Positions 62,828 to 64,000 of a stretch of 64,000 bases of DNA are shown here, piece by piece. Every line of letters starts with the position of its first letter. Position 1 is the stretch's first letter. This DNA comes from Sphingomonas sp. PsM26 (GTDB lineage Bacteria; Pseudomonadota; Alphaproteobacteria; Sphingomonadales; Sphingomonadaceae). Where the stretch lies: positions 93,929 through 157,928 of the forward strand of contig JARUXA010000011.1 of NCBI GenBank assembly GCA_030433805.1. The letters are read 5' to 3'. The notes below the pieces were generated by a model. It was given only the letters and a program-made list of their open reading frames with translations. It searched no databases and was not told where the DNA came from. The position numbers and the translations under genes were made by a program.

Positions 62828-63856
62828 CTAACCCTCGCCGCGCGGAACGACTTCGACGATCTGGTCACCCGCCTCGAGCCGCGCCGCCTCGGGTTCCCAA
62901 AAACAGAAGATGTGTTGCCCGCGGTAAATCCGGTGGCCTAGCCCGGTCGTGATTCCCGACAACGGCTTGCCCACTTCCTCCGCCGTGACGGCACGCTCGC
63001 GCAGAGCGACCCGGCCCCCCGCGGCGGCGAGGTCCGCCATATAGTCCGCGGTATGCGCGCCATGCGTCGAGCCTGCGAGCAACAGCCCGGCGAAACTCGC
63101 CGGATTGATCACCGTATTCGCGCCGGCCTGCTGCGCGATCGCCTCATTGTCCTGCGACCGGATCACGACGCTGATCGGCACGTCGGGCGCGAGGCGGCGC
63201 GCGGTCAGCACGATCAGGATCGACGTGTCGTCCCGCCCGGCCGATACGATCACCGCACGCGCATTTTCGATCCGTGCCGCCTCGAGCGCGGCGTTGCGCG
63301 TGGCATTGCCCTCCATCACGGTCGTGCCGCAATCCTCCGCCCGCTGCAGCGCAGTGGCGGAATCGTCGATCACCACGATCGTCTCGGGGTCGGCGCCGCG
63401 CCGGACAAGCTCGCGCACTGCCTCGGCGCCGCTGGTGCCGTAGCCGGTCACGATGACATGATCGGTAAGACGGCGCTGGATCACACTCATTCGCCATTTC
63501 TCCCAAACCCGCTTCAGCAGGAAATCATATGCGGTCCCGAGGAAGATCAGCCACACGAACAGCCGGATCGGCGTCACCACGAACGTATCGAACATCCGCG
63601 CCTGCTGCGTCACCGGCACGATATCGCCATAGCCGACGGTCGTCACCGTGATCATCGTGAAATACAGGATGTCAGCGAAGGTGACGGGCTCGCCCGAATT
63701 CTGCCGCAGCCCGTCCCGGTCGAACCAGTGCACCGCAAGCGCGACGCCAAGCAACGCCAGCGCCAGCAACGCGCGCCATGACAGCGACAGCCACGCAGGC
63801 GTACGGCTTTGTCGGCGCAGCCGATATTTCAGGGTGTCCGCATCGTCGCTGCGCAT
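62828..63856 (-). CDS. Two-helix potassium channel with RCK (TrkA) domain
   Basis: A 342-residue channel subunit. Helix 1 is at about residues 25-44, the selectivity filter TVGYGD at 73-78 and helix 2 at about 91-112. The RCK NAD-binding domain begins at HVIVTGYGTSG (133) and runs to about 260, followed by a C-terminal TrkA-C part. It conducts K+ across the inner membrane and is gated by cytoplasmic ligands. The ATG at 63856 gives the proper helix 1; a longer frame adds a Cys/Arg-rich stretch. It is convergent with the MCP-like gene. The last 144 bases of the window show no gene. Confidence 0.92.
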   Translation of the reverse strand: MRSDDADTLKYRLRRQSRTPAWLSLSWRALLALALLGVALAVHWFDRDGLRQNSGEPVTFADILYFTMITVTTVGYGDIVPVTQQARMFDTFVVTPIRLFVWLIFLGTAYDFLLKRVWEKWRMSVIQRRLTDHVIVTGYGTSGAEAVRELVRRGADPETIVVIDDSATALQRAEDCGTTVMEGNATRNAALEAARIENARAVIVSAGRDDTSILIVLTARRLAPDVPISVVIRSQDNEAIAQQAGANTVINPASFAGLLLAGSTHGAHTADYMADLAAAGGRVALRERAVTAEEVGKPLSGITTGLGHRIYRGQHIFCFWEPEAARLEAGDQIVEVVPRGEG

Positions 63857-64000
63857 GGGGTTTGGTAGCGCCTTTCCCGATCGAGGCAAACCGCAACCGT
63901 CACGCGGCGGACCGCGCATATGGAAACGGCCGCGACACCGCGGGGTGTAGGGGCCGGTCCGGCAACACCAGAGGCGCACTTAAGCCCTGAAGTTGCGCCC

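Overview
The window is GC-rich alphaproteobacterial chromosome, most likely from a Sphingomonas-type organism. The evidence is the gene content: a TonB-dependent receptor next to exported glycoside hydrolases, a non-phosphorylating L-fucose pathway, a coniferyl-aldehyde-dehydrogenase-like ALDH, a DUF6771-like mini-gene, the methyltransferase/comF/grxC/nitrilase/DUF1178 block, and many ATGA/GTGA overlaps between genes. Several families of GC-rich palindromic intergenic repeats are present. No rRNA, CRISPR array, phage or intact insertion sequence is seen; there is one tRNA, tRNA-Arg(CCT).

Layout. 1-11985 (minus strand) is a fucose-utilisation cluster: two exported esterases, a GH29 alpha-L-fucosidase, a FucP-type permease, an aldo/keto-reductase fucose dehydrogenase, a two-subunit UxaA-type dehydratase, an SDR, an FAH-family hydrolase, a mutarotase, an L-lactate dehydrogenase and a GH31 enzyme cut by the window edge. 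12169-18510 holds housekeeping and small genes (uvrC, a PhyH-like dioxygenase, a D-2-hydroxyacid dehydrogenase, an SH3 protein, a GNAT enzyme, two small proteins). 18690-20455 is a low-GC single-gene island encoding a PD-(D/E)XK nuclease-like protein of unknown family. 20457-25569 carries an esterase, a thiolase, a prepilin peptidase and an ALDH, followed by 168-bp tandem repeats. 26088-30485 is tyrosine/homogentisate catabolism (hpd, hmgA, a MarR regulator) plus a YqcI/YcgG-DUF1989 pair. 30609-36967 is tamA-tamB. 37027-45031 holds a Baeyer-Villiger-type monooxygenase, a TetR-controlled tripartite efflux pump and argE. 45431-49739 is a signalling group (EAL protein, TPR hybrid kinase, single-domain response regulator). 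49785-53038 is the methyltransferase, comF, grxC, nitrilase and DUF1178 block. 53107-53183 is tRNA-Arg. 53445-61682 is a second glycan locus (GH29, GH42, TonB receptor, GH35). The window ends with an unusual MCP-derived protein and a potassium channel.

How the parts fit. The two glycan loci together encode enzymes able to remove fucose, galactose and probably xylose, plus acetyl-type esters, from a fucosylated glycan; fucosylated, O-acetylated xyloglucan is the best guess. Released L-fucose would be imported by FucP, oxidised, dehydrated, oxidised again and cleaved to pyruvate and L-lactate, with LldD turning lactate into pyruvate. The best candidate for something undescribed is the low-GC nuclease-like gene at 18877-20328. 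After it come the YqcI/YcgG-DUF1989 pair beside homogentisate catabolism and the MCP-like protein whose signalling tip lies at the N-terminus with the sensor-like region after it.
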